Assembly (NCBI RefSeq): GCF_000715075.1
Contig: NC_134084.1
Location: 101,784,411-101,848,410, forward strand
DNA from: Nicotiana tabacum
Lineage: Eukaryota > Streptophyta > Magnoliopsida > Solanales > Solanaceae
Length of the DNA stretch: 64,000 bases
Direction: 5' to 3'
Position 1 is the first letter of the stretch. Each line of letters starts with the position of its first letter. The translations under genes were made by a program, and so were the position numbers. This document shows, piece after piece, positions 11,118-22,418 of this stretch. The notes under the pieces were generated by a model. The model was not told the origin of the DNA. It saw nothing but the letters and a program-made list of their open reading frames with translations, and ran no database searches.

Positions 11118-12911
11118 GATGTGTCTTGGAGAGGGGAGCTTTCCGTGTTCAACAAGTCATGCGGGTAAGTTTAGCAAAAATCTCACTAGTCTCGTGCTGA
11201 AATTGTCCGTAATTTCTCCCACTGACTTAGCTGATTCATCCTGTCGTCTCTCTTTCTTATAAATTCTGAGACTAGCTAGTGAATCACAATTCACGGTTTC
11301 CACTAACTTGCAGGCTTTTCGTGCCAATAATATTGATACTGCAAAACTAAGACTTGGAGCAGTTCTTGGGATGCTTGGTGACTGCTGGTATATCTCTATC
11401 CGAGCCTCTTTGTTTAAAAACTGTGCCTTTCCTTTAGTCATTTTTCTGTGTCATCAAATGATCTTACGAATTTTTATTTCCAAGTGATTGTAAAAGTTTT
11501 GCACGTTTAGTAACAAGAGCACCCTAATGTAATGAACCCTAAGTTCTCAACACAAACACATACTTGTATATTATTATTACTGAATTGAATTACAGTGGAA
11601 GCAAGAAATACTAATAGAATTAGAGAAACAAAGGGAGCATAACCAGAAGGGGAAGAGAAGCCAGAGATACAGAAATAGAAAAGGGGTGAGAAGACAGACT
11701 CAGAGGAGGGGAAAGGAACTTCACAATACAATTGTCTACTTTATTTTACTAACCTACTGCTATTTAAACATTCTCTAACCTGGGTCCCACACATAACTTG
11801 TTAAATTTCCCAATACGTCCTCCAAGATGTTATTTTCATTCATAACAAAATAGCTTGAGGTCTACTACAGTCGAGCTACAGGAGAATCACAATTTATAAA
11901 TGTTACAAATTGTTAACACTCAATTCCTGAGGAGATGCTGTATCTGCAGTCATTTACTTTGAAGAGATCTCAATATCCTTCTGAAAGTACCCAAAGATGA
12001 TCTAGAGGTAACTGTTAATGATGTTACACATACACACACATGCATGTATGTACGTATATGTATCTCAATATATTCTTGTGAACTAAGCAGTATACCTAAT
12101 TTGATTTTGTCATAATCTATGCTGATATACTATGTATATGTTCATATATGAGTGTGCATTCTTTAATTCCTTAAAAAATCACTACAGATCAACATACACT
12201 TTCTGCTTTGCTGAACAAACTTGGAGATCTGAAATACTATGATGGTGATTTGCAAGCTGCAAGATCACATTATTTTCAGGCGTTGGATTTTCGCCGCAAT
12301 GCCATCAACCAACTGTCTGTGCCATCTCAAGATCAGTATAACTTTCCTAGTCTAACAAACATCATTTTTCCTTTGATTGAAACTCGAAGCATTGCGCTCT
12401 CCTGCTTCAAATAACTCTCTTCACTATTTACTAAAAATCTTCCATACTCCAGATAGTCGATGTGGCCACTTCCTTAGCAAATGCTGCAGATGTTGATCGA
12501 AATCTTGGGATAACGATGCTGCAGTTGATAGATTTCAAGAAGGCGCGCGTCAAATTACTGCAATCCCTTAAACTAAATCCCCATGAAATTAGCCTTGAAA
12601 AACGGGCAATATCGTCAAACTTCTCTATAAAAATCTCATTTGTTCCAAATTTTTTGATTGTTATAGCAAAGTGTTATTATTAAAAAAATATCATGAAAAT
12701 TAGTTCAATAAATAACTTGGCTTTGATAGTGAATAATTATTATATAGCGATTGTGTTATAGAGAACTCTGTATTCATTTGTTCGTTGTTTAGTTTTCTTC
12801 TACTTCAGTGGTGTATTTTCCAGGAAAAAACTGATCTGGCGTTGTGTCTGCTTGCAGCGACTATGAGTGCTCGAGTTCCTCAATAGTCAGCTTGAAAAGA
12901 AACAAACTTGA
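11118..12911 (+). pseudogene. TPR-like gene relic, six decayed exons
   Basis: Six plus-strand segments read like exons of a plant tetratricopeptide-like protein. They are 11118-11164 (LERGAFRVQQVMR, donor GTAAGT), 11314-11387 (AFRANNIDTAKLRLGAVLG), 11950-12007 (ends KVPKDDLE), 12188-12335 (ALLNKLGDLKYYDGDLQAAR), 12453-12602 (VDVATSLANAADVDRNLG) and 12858-12911 (VLEFLNSQLEKKQT then TGA). Damage is clear. Exon 3 has a frameshift before KVPKDDLE. The donor after exon 4 reads CAGTATAAC with a G apparently lost. Exon 5 needs two frame changes (one alternate frame reads NDAAVDRFQEGARQ), and exon 6 has a TGA at 12864-12866 inside RLxVLEF. The N-terminal half is missing. The exact parent gene was not identified; function of the family is unknown to me beyond a TPR-like scaffold. 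Confidence 0.65.
12612..12840. other. AT-rich intron remnant, possibly a MITE
   Basis: AT-rich sequence between the fifth and sixth TPR exon relics. Phrases such as TTATAGCAAAGTGTTATTATT and TATATAGCGATTGTG look repeat-derived, but no terminal inverted repeat or duplication could be fixed by eye. Confidence 0.25.
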
Positions 12912-12977
12912 TTCAGCCGCCCAAGTCCCAACATAGTAAAGGGCTAGTAAGGACAATGTGTTGTCATAAGGTTTGGT

Positions 12978-13545
12978 GTAAACACCGGGAGAAATTTAAA
13001 AATAGCCAGATTTACAACTGGTCATTCAAAAATAGCCACAGTTTCAAAAGTAATCGAAATTTAGCCACTTTTCATGTAAAGATAAATCTGAGTGAAAACA
13101 CTGTTCAAAACCCGGAAAATACGCCCGTATATTATACTGGAGTTCCAGCATAAGTATGCTTGAACTCCAGCATATTATACGGGAGTTCCAAGATAACTAT
13201 GCTGGAACTCCAGCATAATATGTTGGAGTTCCAGCATAAGTACACTAGAACTCCAGCATAATATACGGGAGTTCCAGCAAGTATAAATGTCCAGTATAAT
13301 ATACTGGAGTTTGGAGCACCGGTGCTCCAGTCTCCCGTATATTATACAGGAGTCAGCAAAGTATACCGGTCCAGCATAATATGCTGGAGTTCATACACAG
13401 ATGCACCAAACTCCCGTATATTATACGGGACTGATCTCTGTTGCAGCAAAATAGTGGCTATTTTTCATTGACTTCGTAAACGGTGGCTATTTTTGATTGA
13501 CCAATCCGAAAACTGGCTATACCGTGCTATTTTGACGTAAACACC
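12978..13545. mobile_element. MULE-like MITE with 9-bp duplication
   Basis: A 550-bp element (12987-13536) is bracketed by identical GTAAACACC at 12978-12986 and 13537-13545. A 9-bp duplication is typical of Mutator-like elements. The ends are long imperfect inverted repeats: left ATAGCCAG...TGGTCATTCAAAAATAGCCAC matches the complement of the right end ATAGCCAG...TGGTCAATCAAAAATAGCCAC. There is no coding capacity. The interior holds about eight short palindromes of the kind CTCCAGCATAATATGCTGGAG, plus the perfect 16-bp palindrome GGAGCACCGGTGCTCC at 13313-13328. Confidence 0.8.
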
Positions 13546-13551
13546 ACATGC

Positions 13552-14382
13552 ATATAAGTTAGAGCCGTTATATGGGCTTGGCCCGTTGGACCAGCCCGGC
13601 CTGGCCCGTAATTTAACAGGACTGGGCTAGAATTTTTGGAGCCCATTTTAAAATGAGGCTTTTAAGCCCAACCCGAGTAAGCCCATGGCCCGTGAGGCTT
13701 GAATAAGGCTGGACTGGACCGGCTAGTGGGCCTAATAAAAATACGTATTTAAAATATATAAAATATAAAAAGTATATGACACAAAAATAACATGAAGAGT
13801 ATCTGAAGCTTAAAGTTTATTAAGCTCATCATATTAAAAGATCAACATCTTAAAACGTTAATTAGTTTTAAAATTTTAATTATTCTTAATATTTAACTAA
13901 TTAATATTGCATACGAATTGTAAATGTAGATGAAAGTGAAGATGTTAAGACAACCTTCTCACAAGCGGATTCAAATGTGTTTGATAAAGATGATGTGTTG
14001 GATATCTCATAAGCGTATGGACGTTCTCGTGAATAGTTTGATTTGAGTTTTGACTTTTAGTGAATAAAATATAGTCTTGTCTTTTACTTTTTAGTATTTA
14101 TTGTTATTAAGTTTTGTAAAAAATTTCCAATAAGATTTTTTTAACTTTTAAATAATTATCTTTTTTAGGTTAGAACTTAAAGAAAAAATATAAAATTGTA
14201 TTTAAAAAAATAATGGGATGGCCCGTGGGGGCCCGCAACCCACATAGGGCTGGAGCGGGCTGACCATTACAAGGCCCATCAAAATGGTGGGCTAGTCCAA
14301 CCCAGCCTATCAATTGCTAAAGCCCACGTGGGCTGGGTTAGGCTAGCCCCGCCCCGCCCATATTGACAGTTCTAATATAAGT
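13552..14382. mobile_element. hAT-type MITE with 8-bp duplication
   Basis: An 815-bp element (13560-14374) is flanked by ATATAAGT at 13552-13559 and 14375-14382. The ends are inverted: left TAGAGCCGTTATATGGGC against complement of right TAGAACTGTCAATATGGGC. The eight-base duplication and TAGAG-type ends are hAT features. Both ends are rich in GGCCC/GGGCC words, while the middle is AT-rich. No transposase is present, so it depended on an autonomous partner. Confidence 0.8.
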
Positions 14383-15448
14383 ATTCACCCTAAGGTATAT
14401 CTGTCGTCGCAACTTCAGTTCAGAGGCAACCTAAGATAAATTTCACTGTAATTGCCATTAGGAATAAGTGATAGATGCTAACAGATTTCCTAGTAATACG
14501 CCTATTGGCAAGTCAATATAGTCTTGTCTTCCTAATTTTCATCATCTTGTGCATGTACCACTTAATACTGGAGAATCTCTACACTAAGATCCATTATAAA
14601 GTTAGTTTGACAATCATATTAAAATTCTTTTTAGCCATTGGAGGTTTCAAAATATTTTAAAAAGTTTAGTGTGGTTCTCAAACTATAGATGGCTCATGAT
14701 TTTTTTAAGTCATATATGGCAAAGAAGCTATTCCGACTAATTCTACCGTTGAAAAGGAATATGTGTCATATTCATGACAAAAGGGGATGGGGGCCTAATT
14801 CAATATAATAAGATTTTTAACCAAATAAATACTTGGAATAGAAGAACACATAAAATTCAACTTAACCTCTGGATACTTTATCCTTCAATTGAAAAATAGT
14901 TTGAAGTTTGAGCGAAGGTGAGTTTACTTTATCTATTTAAACTTTCCCTCTTATATATCTGTCTGCAAAGTATTTAGAAGTCTCTACTAACTATAAAATA
15001 ATGGTTTACAAATAATATCAGAAAACGTGGAGCATTCTGTGGTATTGATCTAAGATATACTTGAAAGTCTTGATGATTAGTTTATATATATATATGACAG
15101 AATCCTCTAGTTAAACTTTTCTCAAGCAAAAACCTGAAATATCATAATTCAACCCTTTTGTTCGGAAAAAACACGCAATATTTACAACAAATCAAGTAAT
15201 TTAACTCTAGAAATGATAAATTAAAGTGAAAATATTTTCTAAAAACAATTCCCATTACGTTAGGGGATAGGGACGGGGACGGGGGTAACGGGAATCGAAC
15301 ACACACTTATGGATGGGGACTCTCGCCGATACCACTAAACTATATAGTTAGATGGTTGAAGTGGAAAATATATCACTTAATCATAAAAGTTTATATGCAA
15401 GACCCATGTATTGCATTCATTTGCAAGTTTTGGTTGCATGAAAAAAAA
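14383..15448. other. Gene-free AT-rich stretch
   Basis: No coding region recognised; a 61-codon frame at 14475-14660 has no recognisable motif. A short TA repeat lies near 15086-15098. The tRNA-like segment at 15284-15352 is annotated separately. The stretch ends at the insertion site of copia element A. Confidence 0.5.
15284..15352 (-). repeat. tRNA-like segment, possible SINE head
   Basis: On the minus strand TAGTTTAGTGGTATCGGCGA resembles a tRNA D-arm/A-box. About 30 bases on, GTGTTCGATTCCC resembles the T-arm/B-box. The arms needed for a full cloverleaf are not convincing, so this is more likely the head of a tRNA-derived SINE or a tRNA pseudogene than a working tRNA. Confidence 0.4.
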
Positions 15449-16316
15449 TGTTGGATTTTGTTATTTAATAACAAAAAAAGTGTGAATTAAAAATGGTGGG
15501 AAAAGAAATGAAGGGAAGTGAAATTTTGAATGAGTTCACTTTACTAATGCACTTTGTCCTTCATCGGTAGAAGGAAAGAAAATCTTTATGAATATATAGA
15601 GAAGCTCATCTTTTAGTTTTTAAAGACCTAAGTCTCGCGTCGTCGTCGTCGCTCGGCTTCGGCTTCGGATTTGGTCAATGATTGATTAATCTTTTTGGAC
15701 AAAATTCTTTTCAAATATTTAATTAATTAATTAAAATTAATTAACAAAAATTCAAATCACCCATGATCCGCGACCCGGTCCGGTCTGGTCCAATTTTTTC
15801 TTTCCTGGATTATTTTAAATCCGTTTAATTTTCCCGCAATATTTCCAACAGCTATGGTTGTTCTGAAACAGTGTCAAACCTGTTCCAACGGCTATGGTTG
15901 TTCTAAAATGTTGCAAACCTTTTCAGGAACAGTACCAAATTGGCTATAAATATTCCTTCAAATCCCAGAATATTTACTTACGAAATTTTCTGATATTCTT
16001 CTTCTGCACAAAAATTTCAATGTGTTTTACAGCCTTCGAGTGGTTCGCTGTTCATCGACGTTTTTGGTACCAACACTCCGGTGAGTTAAATCGTTCTATC
16101 CTAGGAGGATATATTCCAGAACCTCGGGTACTTGAAGGGAATAATTTCTTTAAGGATACACTGTGTATTTAGTGGGCTCGATTTGTTCCTATATCGTTTT
16201 CAAAATTTATTTTGAAGTTCAAATACTGTTTTCGGAATTTATTTCTACTAACTTTCTATTTCTGTTTTTAGAAAGATTATTATTTTATTTATTTACAACA
16301 ATACAGATTAATAACA
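15449..16316 (+). repeat. 5' LTR of copia A
   Basis: 868 bp, TG...CA. It contains a TATA box TATAAATA at 15945-15952. Directly upstream is a roughly 45-bp duplicated motif centred on GCTATGGTTGTTCT and GCAAACCT, placed like a U3 enhancer repeat. An AT-rich ATTAATTAATTAA stretch lies near 15720-15745. Confidence 0.85.
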
Positions 16317-16579
16317 ATCTTAAAGAAATTATTTTATTATATTATGTATTCTATATTCTACTCCGTCTGAATTTTACTATTCTGATTTGAAGATATAAAA
16401 ACTTTATCAGAGTATTGAAATTCAGAAAACGATTTGAAGAACATATAGACTTCATTGTTTTTCTGTAAAATATTATATAAAAACTTTGGTTGGTTTTTAT
16501 TACGTACTGTTTATTGATTACAATATTATTTATTGTTCTGGTTTTTCCATTAATTGAACTCTTCTATTGTTGACAGTGA

Positions 16580-19500
16580 GAAATAACAATTGATAACGGA
16601 AATTCTTCTGTGACTGTTGGTGCAACGACGATAGCCTCATCAAGCTGCATTGTTGTTCCTCCGACCGAGAAACCGGGGAAATTTTCTGGAGCCAAGTTCA
16701 AAGGATGGCAACAAAGGGTGTTTTTCTGGCTTACCACACTTGGTATGCAGAAATTCACTATTGAAAAGCCTCCGGTGCCTGTTGCGGACATGCCGGACAA
16801 TGAAAAGTTCATGATTGTTGAGGCATGGAAGCAGGCAGATTTTCTTTACAAAGGCTATATCTTAAGTGCTTTAGAGGATGACTTGTACAATGTGTACAGT
16901 GCAATGAATACTTCGAAAGAATTATGGGACGCACTTGAGAAGAAGTACAAGACAGAAGATGCATGCTTGAAGAAGTTCGTGGTTGCCAAGTTTCTAGACT
17001 ATAAAACGATAGACAGCAAAACTATGGGAACCCAAGTTCAGGAGCTTCAACTTATTTTTCATGACCTTATTGCTGAAGGTATGGTCGTGAATGAAGCATT
17101 TCAAGTGGCTGCTATGATTGAAAAATTGCCTCCTTCGTGGAGAGATTTCAAGAACTATCTTAAGCACAAGCGCAAAGAAATGAAGTTGGAAAATCTTGTG
17201 ATACGTCTAAAGATCGAGGAAGACAACAAAACAGCCGAGAAGAAGTCTCGTGGAAATTCAACGATCATGGGAGCTAATATAGTTGAGGAGAATGCTCCAA
17301 AAAGTAAGAAGAGGAAGAGGTATTCTGGACAAACTAAGGAGCATAACAAAAAGAAATTCAAGGACAGCTGCTACAATTGTGGAAAAGTTGGTCACAAAAG
17401 CCCTGATTGTCGTCTCCCTAAAAAGGATAATAAGAAGGGACAAGCCAACATAGTGGAGAAGAATGATGACATTGATGATCTTTGTGCAATGCTTTCGGAA
17501 TGCAACCTAGTTGGAAATCCGAAGGAAAGGTGGATTGACTCTGGAGCCACTCAACATGTTTGTGCTGGCAAAGAAGCATTTGCGACTTACTCTACTGCTG
17601 GTCCCGAAGAAGAAATTTCCATGGGAAATAATGCAACAGCCAAGATTGAAGGTTATGGGAAGATATTCTTGAAGATGACTTCTGGTAAGGTGCTAACACT
17701 CAACAACGTTCTTCACGTTCTTACTATTATGAAGAATTTAGTTTCTACTTCTTTACTTGTAAAGAATGGATTCAAATGTTTGTTTGTTTCTGATAAAGTT
17801 GATGTAAGTAAGAACGAAATGTATGTTGGAAAAGGCTACCTCACGGATGGCCTTTTCAAACCCAATGTAATGGTTGTTGACAGTATGAATAAAATTTTAG
17901 CTTCTTCTTATTTATTGGAGTCAAATGATTTATGGCATATTCGTTTAGGACATATCAATTATAAGACCTTGCGGAAGTTAATTAATTTAGAAGTATTGTC
18001 TAAATTCGAGTGTAATAAATCGACATGTCAAATATGTGTTGAATCTAAGTTTGTAAAACATCCTTATAAATCTGTTGAAAGGAATTCAAATCCTTTAGAC
18101 TTAATTCATACTGACATTTGCGATATGAAGTCGATACCATCTCGAGGTGGAAAAAAGTATTTTATTACTTTTATTGACGATTTCACTAGATATTGTTCTG
18201 TTTATTTGCTTAATAGTAAGGATGAAGCAATTGAAGCATTTAAGCAATACAAGAATGAAGTGGAGAATCAATTGAATAAAAAGATCAAAATGATTAGAAG
18301 TGATAGAGGTGGAGAATATGAATCTCCGTTTGCAGAAATATGTTCGGAATATAGAATTATCCATCAAACTACTGCACCTTACACACCTCAATCCAACGGA
18401 ATTGCAAAAAGGAAAAATCGGACATTAAAAGAAATAATGAATTCTTTATTAATAAGTTCCGGATTACCGCAGAGTTTGGGGGGAGGGAAGTTATCCTTAC
18501 AGCTAACCGAATACTCAACAAAGTATCCCACATCAAAACGCAATCTATTCCATATGAAAAATGGAAAGGAAGAAAACCCAACTTGAAATATTTCAAAGTG
18601 TGAGGGTGTCTAGCAAAGGTACAAGTTCCTTTACCTAAAAGGGTTAAAATCGGACCAAAAATAGTAGATTGTGTTTTCATTGGATATGCTACAAATAGTA
18701 AAGTATGTCGATTTTTGGTTCATAAATCCGATAATCCCGAGATTCATGTTAATACGGTAATGGAATCAGATAATGCTGAATTTTTTGAAAGCATCTATCC
18801 GTATAAAACTGAATGTGAGTCGTTAAGTGAAAGACCTAAACGACCTCGGGAAGAACCAAAGGAAAATACTCCAAGTATAGAAGATCCAAGGCGTAGCAAA
18901 TGTCAAAGAACATCTACTTCCTTTGGACCAGATTTTGTGACATTCTTGCTTGAAAATGAGCCTCAAACTTTTAAAGCAGCTATGTCGTCTTCTGATTTAG
19001 CGTTTTAGAAAGAGGCGGTCAATAGTGAGATTCAATCAATTTTGGATAACCATACATGGGAATTGGTTGATCTTCCTCCGGAAAATAAACCTTTAGGTTC
19101 TAAATGGATCTTTAAACGAAACAGTAAAGCTGAAGGTACTATTGACAAATATAAGGCAAGACTTGTTGTCAAACGTTATAGACAAAAGGAAGGTCTTGAT
19201 TACTTTGACACTTACTCGCTAGTAACAAGGATAACATCTATTAGGGTGTTAGTGGCACTAGCGGTCATGTATGGTCTTGAAATTCATCAAATGGATGTTA
19301 AAACAGCTTTCTTAAATAGAGAATTGGAGGAAGAGATTTACATGGAACAACCTGAGGGTTTTGTGGTTCCTGGTAAAGAAAAGAAAGTGTGCAAACTTGT
19401 TAAGTCGCTTTATGGACTTAAACAAGCACCCAAACAATGGCATACAAAATTTGACCAAACAATGTTGGCAAATGGATTTAAAATCACTCCAGGTCATGAA

Positions 19501-20458
19501 GTCATTGTTTATTTATATGTTGATGACATGTTGATAATGAGCAAAAGCATGACAGATATAAATGCTACAAAACGCATGTTGGCTAGCAAATTCGACATGA
19601 AAGACTTAGGAGTTGCTTATGTGATATTAGGAATCAGAATTCACAAGACTCCACAAGGTCTAGCATTTTCACAGTCTCACTACATTGAAAAGGTATTTGA
19701 CAAGTTCAAGCATTTGGATTTCAAAATTGTCAAGACTCCAAGTGACGTGAGTTATGCACTTCAAAAGAATGAAGGTGAAAGTGACTCAAAACTGGACTAT
19801 GTAAGAGTATTGGGAAGTTTGTTGTATATCATGAATTGTACTCGACCAGATATAGCATGTGCTATTAGCAAACTGAGTCGGTTTACAAGTAATCCCAATC
19901 AAATACATTGGATGGCAATGAAACGAGTTTTGGGATATATGAAACATACCTAAAATTATGCTTTGCATTATAACAAATATCTTTCCGTGATCGAGGGATA
20001 TAGTGATGCAAACTGGATCACTGGATCATCTGAAATTAAATCTACGAGTCGATATGTTTTCACAATTGGGGTGGAGCATTATCTTGGAAATCATCCAAAA
20101 AACGTGCATCGCCCGTTCTATAATGGAATTTAAATCCATAGCTTTAAATAAGGCCGGTGAAGAAGCTGAATGGCTCCGGAATTTCTTGGAAGATATTTCA
20201 TTTTGGCCCAAACCTTTGGCACCTATTTGTATATTTTGTGATAGTTAAGCGGCAATAGGTAGGGCAGGGAGCGGTATGTATAACAGAAAATCTCGTCATA
20301 TTCGACGGAGACACAATACCGTTAGACAACTACTGTCTAGTGGTGTTATCATAATTGACTACGTAAAGTCAAGAGATAACGTGTCGGATCCACTTACAAA
20401 AGGTCTATCTAGAGAGGCAGTTGAAAGATCATCAAAGGGAATGGGGTTAAAGGCCTAG
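16580..20458 (+). pseudogene. Copia A gag-pol polyprotein, broken
   Basis: The main open stretch runs 16610-18586 and lacks an in-frame ATG near its beginning; upstream in frame there is a TGA at 16577, so the start codon seems lost. It contains gag, the zinc knuckle CYNCGKVGHKSPDC (about 17371), protease WIDSGATQHV (about 17532) and the integrase core with TDICDM, RSDRGGEY and SNGIAKRKNRT. A G-run at 18476-18487 shifts the frame. TGA at 18601, TAG at 19006 and TAA at 19951 then interrupt the next frame, which carries RT with YLYVDDML (about 19510). About a dozen residues seem deleted just before that motif (reading NGFKITPGHEV). Another frameshift falls in an A-run near 20100, and TAA 20246 breaks RNase H, whose tail ends at 20458. 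Confidence 0.85.
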
Positions 20459-21069
20459 GACAAGTCATCATGGCGGTAACTCTACCTAGCAGACTAGAGA
20501 TCCCAAGAGCTAGGTTCAAAGAGATCAAACAAAGTTATGAATGACGGTTCAACATTGTCAAATAACTCAACTCATTCTCGTGATGAAGACAATGTTCAAA
20601 AACGAGGTAAAGCAATAAGGCTTTTTGATGAGTCAATAAAGCTTAAAGCTTTTTAATGATTTGTTAAGTCTGGCAGGATATGACCAGATAGTGTGTCTTT
20701 AGGATTACACGTTTAGGAATCACCTATATGAGTGTGAAGTGTAAGCCACTTCAAGGGGAATGAAAGTAAAGGCCCATTCTCTAAGCACTCATGAAACCAG
20801 ACGGTGTTCATGGCTGAAACGAACACAACCGTGAGAACTATAGATGGTTAAGGATTGATTGTGTGACTTATGTTGTCTAGGTATACAACAAAGGTCGACG
20901 GTTCAAAGATATCAAATCTACTGATTGACCGAGTATATCTGATATAAGTTCACTACGGAAAGTTCAAAGGGAAACCTACTTATCCAAATGCAATTAATTC
21001 TTGCATGTGAAACACGCACGCTCGTGCATTCCTTTAAGTTTATAGCCATTTCCCATTCATGTGGGGGAT
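20459..21069 (+). other. Copia A 3' untranslated region and polypurine tract
   Basis: No open frame. It ends in GTGGGGGAT (about 21061-21069), the likely polypurine tract that primes plus-strand DNA synthesis, immediately followed by the 3' LTR. Confidence 0.65.
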
Positions 21070-21983
21070 TGTTGGATTTTGTTATTTAATAACAAAAAAA
21101 GTGTGAATGGAAAATGGTGGGAAAATAAATGGAGGGAAGTGAAATTTTGAATGAGTTCACTTTACTAATGCACTTTGTCCATCATTGGTAGAAGGAAAGA
21201 AAATCTTTGTGTACATATAGAGAAGCTCATCTTTTGGCTCTTAAAGAGCTAAGAAGAAGGCAAGCCTCGCATCGTCGCCGTCGTGGCTCGCTCATTCGGC
21301 TCGGCTTCGGATTTGGATTTGGATTTGGTCAAAGATCGATTGATTGATTAATCTTTTTGAACAAATTTCTTTTCAAATATTTAATTAATTAATTAAAATT
21401 AATTAACGAAAATTCAAATCACCCATGACCCGCGACCCGGTCCGGTCCGGTCTAATTTTTTCTTTCCCGGATTATTTTAAATCCGTTTAATTTTCCTGCA
21501 ATATTTCCAACAACTATGGCTGTTTTGAAACAGTGTCAAACCTGTTCAAACAGCTATGGCTGTTCTGAAGGTTGCAAACCTTTTCAGAAACAGTACCAAA
21601 TTGGCTATAAATATTCCTTCAAATCCCAGAATATTTACTTACGAAATTTTCTGATAATCTTCTTCTTCTTCTACACAAAAATTCCAGTGTGTTTTACAGC
21701 CTTCAAGTGGTTCACTGTTCATCGGCATTTTTGGTACCAACACTCCGATGAGTTAAATCGTTCTATCCTGGGAGAATATATTCCAGAACCTCGGGTACTT
21801 GAGGGGAATAATTTTCTTAAGGACACACTGTGTATTTAATGGGCTCGATTTGTGCCTATACCGTTTTCAAAATTTATTTTGAAGTTCAAATACTGTTTTC
21901 AGAATTTATTTCTACTAACTTTCTGTTTCTGTTTTCAGAAAGATTATTGTTTTATTTATTTACAGCAATACAGATTAATAACA
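21070..21983 (+). repeat. 3' LTR of copia A
   Basis: 914 bp, same ends as the 5' LTR. The TATA box TATAAATA lies at 21606-21613, with the duplicated GCTATGGCTGTT motif just upstream. The promoter points towards the receptor kinase gene, whose ATG lies about 810 bp downstream of the TATA. Confidence 0.85.
21606..21613 (+). promoter_or_regulatory. TATA box of copia A 3' LTR
   Basis: TATAAATA preceded by a two-copy U3 motif. In the 5' LTR it would start the element's own RNA. In this 3' LTR it could start read-out transcription into the receptor kinase gene. Use in vivo is inferred. Confidence 0.5.
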
Positions 21984-21988
21984 AAAAA

Positions 21989-22418
21989 TGATATCCAGAA
22001 GTATTATTTCATTTTTTTTTTATTTCTTGGTTTATAATACCATCACATAAAATGCAAAATGAGAGAACAATATGTTCATGAACTCTCTCTCTCTCTATCT
22101 GTCTCTCTCTATAGCTCTCTTTGGAATAGTATATCTTGATAAGCAAGGGACTGTGAGAAAAGTATTAACAAACATGCAGCGCAACACCAAGGAAGTTACT
22201 TCTTAATTCAAGTCAAACGTTTTGATCAAATCACTTGAAGTTTCTCCATAAAATGGAGAAACTATCACCTCCTTTGTTTCAACTGAGAATAATATTCTGT
22301 CCTGCACAAACAAATCATTTCCTTCTTAATTCATTTGTTCATAGAGATTTCCAAGTCCAATTCTTTCCCTACATACTTACATATTGAAGCATAAAACATA
22401 AGTTTGTGACATGTTACT
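21989..22418 (+). promoter_or_regulatory. Proximal upstream region of lectin receptor kinase
   Basis: All that separates the retrotransposon from the start codon. It holds a CT-rich microsatellite with CTCTCTCTCTCT and CTATAG words (about 22083-22120), often seen in plant 5' leaders, and no strong TATA box. A short upstream ORF, ATG at 22411 to TAG at 22429-22431 (six codons), overlaps the main start in another frame. Confidence 0.45.

Larger units (their letters stand above)
15444..21988 (+). mobile_element. Ty1/copia element A, full structure, inactive
   Basis: Two direct LTRs (15449-16316 and 21070-21983) both begin TGTTGGATTTTG and end ATTAATAACA. They are flanked by AAAAA on both sides (15444-15448, 21984-21988), the expected 5-bp duplication although in low-complexity sequence. 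A polypurine tract GTGGGGGAT sits directly before the 3' LTR. Between them lies one gag-pol in Ty1/copia order (gag, protease, integrase, RT, RNase H), heavily mutated. The LTRs differ by many substitutions and small indels (868 versus 914 bp), so the insertion is not recent. The 3' LTR ends 435 bp before the receptor kinase start codon, in the same sense. Confidence 0.9.

Noticed and set aside
15444..21988. Treating copia A as recently active
   Set aside because: LTRs differ by numerous changes and gag-pol has lost its start and gained at least four stops and two or more frameshifts.
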